Source: Actinomycetota bacterium
GTDB taxonomy: Bacteria > Actinomycetota > Aquicultoria > Subteraquimicrobiales > UBA9087
Direction: 5' to 3'
DNA: 6,325 bases
NCBI GenBank assembly: GCA_003491635.1
Contig: DNCG01000036.1
Location: 1-6,325, forward strand
A program made the translations under genes and the position numbers. The notes under the pieces are model-generated. The model was not told the DNA's origin. It ran no database searches and saw only the letters and a program-made list of their open reading frames with translations. Positions 5,578 through 6,325 of the stretch are shown here, one piece after another (within the stretch, counting starts at the first letter, position 1; every line of letters begins with the position of its first letter).

Positions 5578-6325
5578 AATATAAGATAGGTGTCATACCC
5601 GGGGATGGCATCGGTCCCGAGGTTGTTCGAGAGGGCCTGAAGGTTCTTCGGGCGGTGGGTGAGAAAACCGGATTTGAGTGTGAATTTGTCCACTACGATT
5701 TCGGGGGAGAAAGATACTTGAGGACGGGGGAGGTTTTGCCCGATTCGGCGCTCGACGAACTCAGAAAGCTTGATGCCCTCTATCTCGGTGCCATCGGTCA
5801 CCCTGATGTAAAGCCGGGTATATTGGAACGAGGAATACTACTGAAGATAAGATTTGCTCTGGGTCAATACGTGAATTTGAGACCGGTGAAGCTTTATCCC
5901 GGCGTGGAGACGCCAATCAAGGACAAGGGTCCCGAAGACATCGATTTTGTGGTCGTGAGGGAGAACACCGAGGGTCTGTACAGCGGTGTTGGTAGGTTTC
6001 TGAAGGAGGATACCCCCGATGAGGTTGCCGTGCAGGAGAGCATAAACACGTGGAGGGGTGTGGAAAGATGCGTCAGGTTCGCCTTCGATTACTGCCGGAG
6101 AAGAAATAAGGAGAAAAAGCTCACTCTCTGCGGCAAGACAAATGTTTTAACCTACGCTTGGGATTTGTGGGAGCGAGTCTTTTATCGGGTGGCCGAGGGA
6201 TATTCCGATGTAAAAACTGACTACGCCCACGTTGATGCCATCTGCATGTGGTTCGTGAAGAATCCCGAGTGGTTTGATGTCATTGTCACTGACAATATGT
6301 TCGGTGACATCATCACCGATTTGGG
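5541..6325 (+). CDS. leuB: 3-isopropylmalate dehydrogenase, N-terminal part
   Basis: Oxidative decarboxylation of 3-isopropylmalate with NAD+, giving 2-oxoisocaproate for leucine; cytosolic, normally a homodimer. The frame is open to the right edge: 261 codons plus two bases of an expected ~360, so the C-terminus is outside. Signatures are IGVIPGDGIGPEV at 16-28; substrate arginines R104 and R114 (IRFALGQYVNLRP) and R140 (VRENTEG); Y147; K199 in KTNVLT; and metal/substrate aspartates D232 (HVDAICM), D256 and D260 (DNMFGDIITD). By comparison with Thermus LeuB the catalytic set is complete. Text such as CMWFVKNPEWFDV is like a LeuB-related subfamily near tartrate/malate dehydrogenases, so context carries the leuB assignment. 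Thirteen residues (MPNEGRRTKGERQ) precede the usual start at YKIGVIPG; they are highly charged and encoded by GA-rich heptads. ATG 5541, 4 nt after the leuD stop, is the only good start. Confidence 0.93.
   Translation, partial: MPNEGRRTKGERQYKIGVIPGDGIGPEVVREGLKVLRAVGEKTGFECEFVHYDFGGERYLRTGEVLPDSALDELRKLDALYLGAIGHPDVKPGILERGILLKIRFALGQYVNLRPVKLYPGVETPIKDKGPEDIDFVVVRENTEGLYSGVGRFLKEDTPDEVAVQESINTWRGVERCVRFAFDYCRRRNKEKKLTLCGKTNVLTYAWDLWERVFYRVAEGYSDVKTDYAHVDAICMWFVKNPEWFDVIVTDNMFGDIITDL

Noticed and set aside
5202..5801. Open frames overlapping leuD and leuB in other frames and on the minus strand
   Set aside because: They sit inside conserved coding sequence of leuD and leuB, and their translations have no family-like pattern.

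Overview
The window holds six genes, all on the + strand and closely spaced. They look like one biosynthetic operon that joins serine synthesis to leucine synthesis. In order they are the 3' third of a class V aminotransferase (serine/phosphoserine type), serA (3-phosphoglycerate dehydrogenase), leuA (2-isopropylmalate synthase), leuC and leuD (large and small subunits of isopropylmalate isomerase), and the first ~260 codons of leuB (3-isopropylmalate dehydrogenase), which runs off the right edge. SerA and the aminotransferase would carry out the first two steps of the phosphoserine route. LeuA, LeuCD and LeuB take 2-oxoisovalerate to 2-oxoisocaproate, the precursor of leucine. No RNA gene, CRISPR array, transposase or opposite-strand gene is supported.

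Organism: base composition looks close to balanced. Shine-Dalgarno sites are visible for most genes, and several starts are not ATG (TTG for serA, GTG for leuA and probably leuC). LeuC (~424 aa) and LeuD (166 aa) belong to the short type found in archaea and in many deep-branching, often anaerobic or thermophilic bacteria, rather than the longer enterobacterial type. Long SerA with ASB and ACT domains fits a bacterium such as a Firmicutes-, Actinobacteria- or Chloroflexi-like lineage. The sequence alone does not settle the phylum.

The protein-coding content is ordinary. The unusual part is at the gene junctions. From serA onward, three of the four junctions carry small repetitive DNA. serA/leuA has a GC-rich palindrome. 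leuC/leuD is opened to 142 nt by a mosaic of 7-bp repeats in inverted orientation (positions 4873-4906 and 4996-5024) around an (ATGAAAA)4-like run, a small A/T hairpin and a 20-nt motif that resembles a dispersed intergenic repeat. leuD/leuB has seven GA-rich heptads spanning the leuD stop and the leuB start. The heptads run into coding sequence and appear to have written the C-terminal tails of LeuC and LeuD and the N-terminal tail of LeuB. This repeated 7-nt architecture at operon junctions is the feature most worth a second look.
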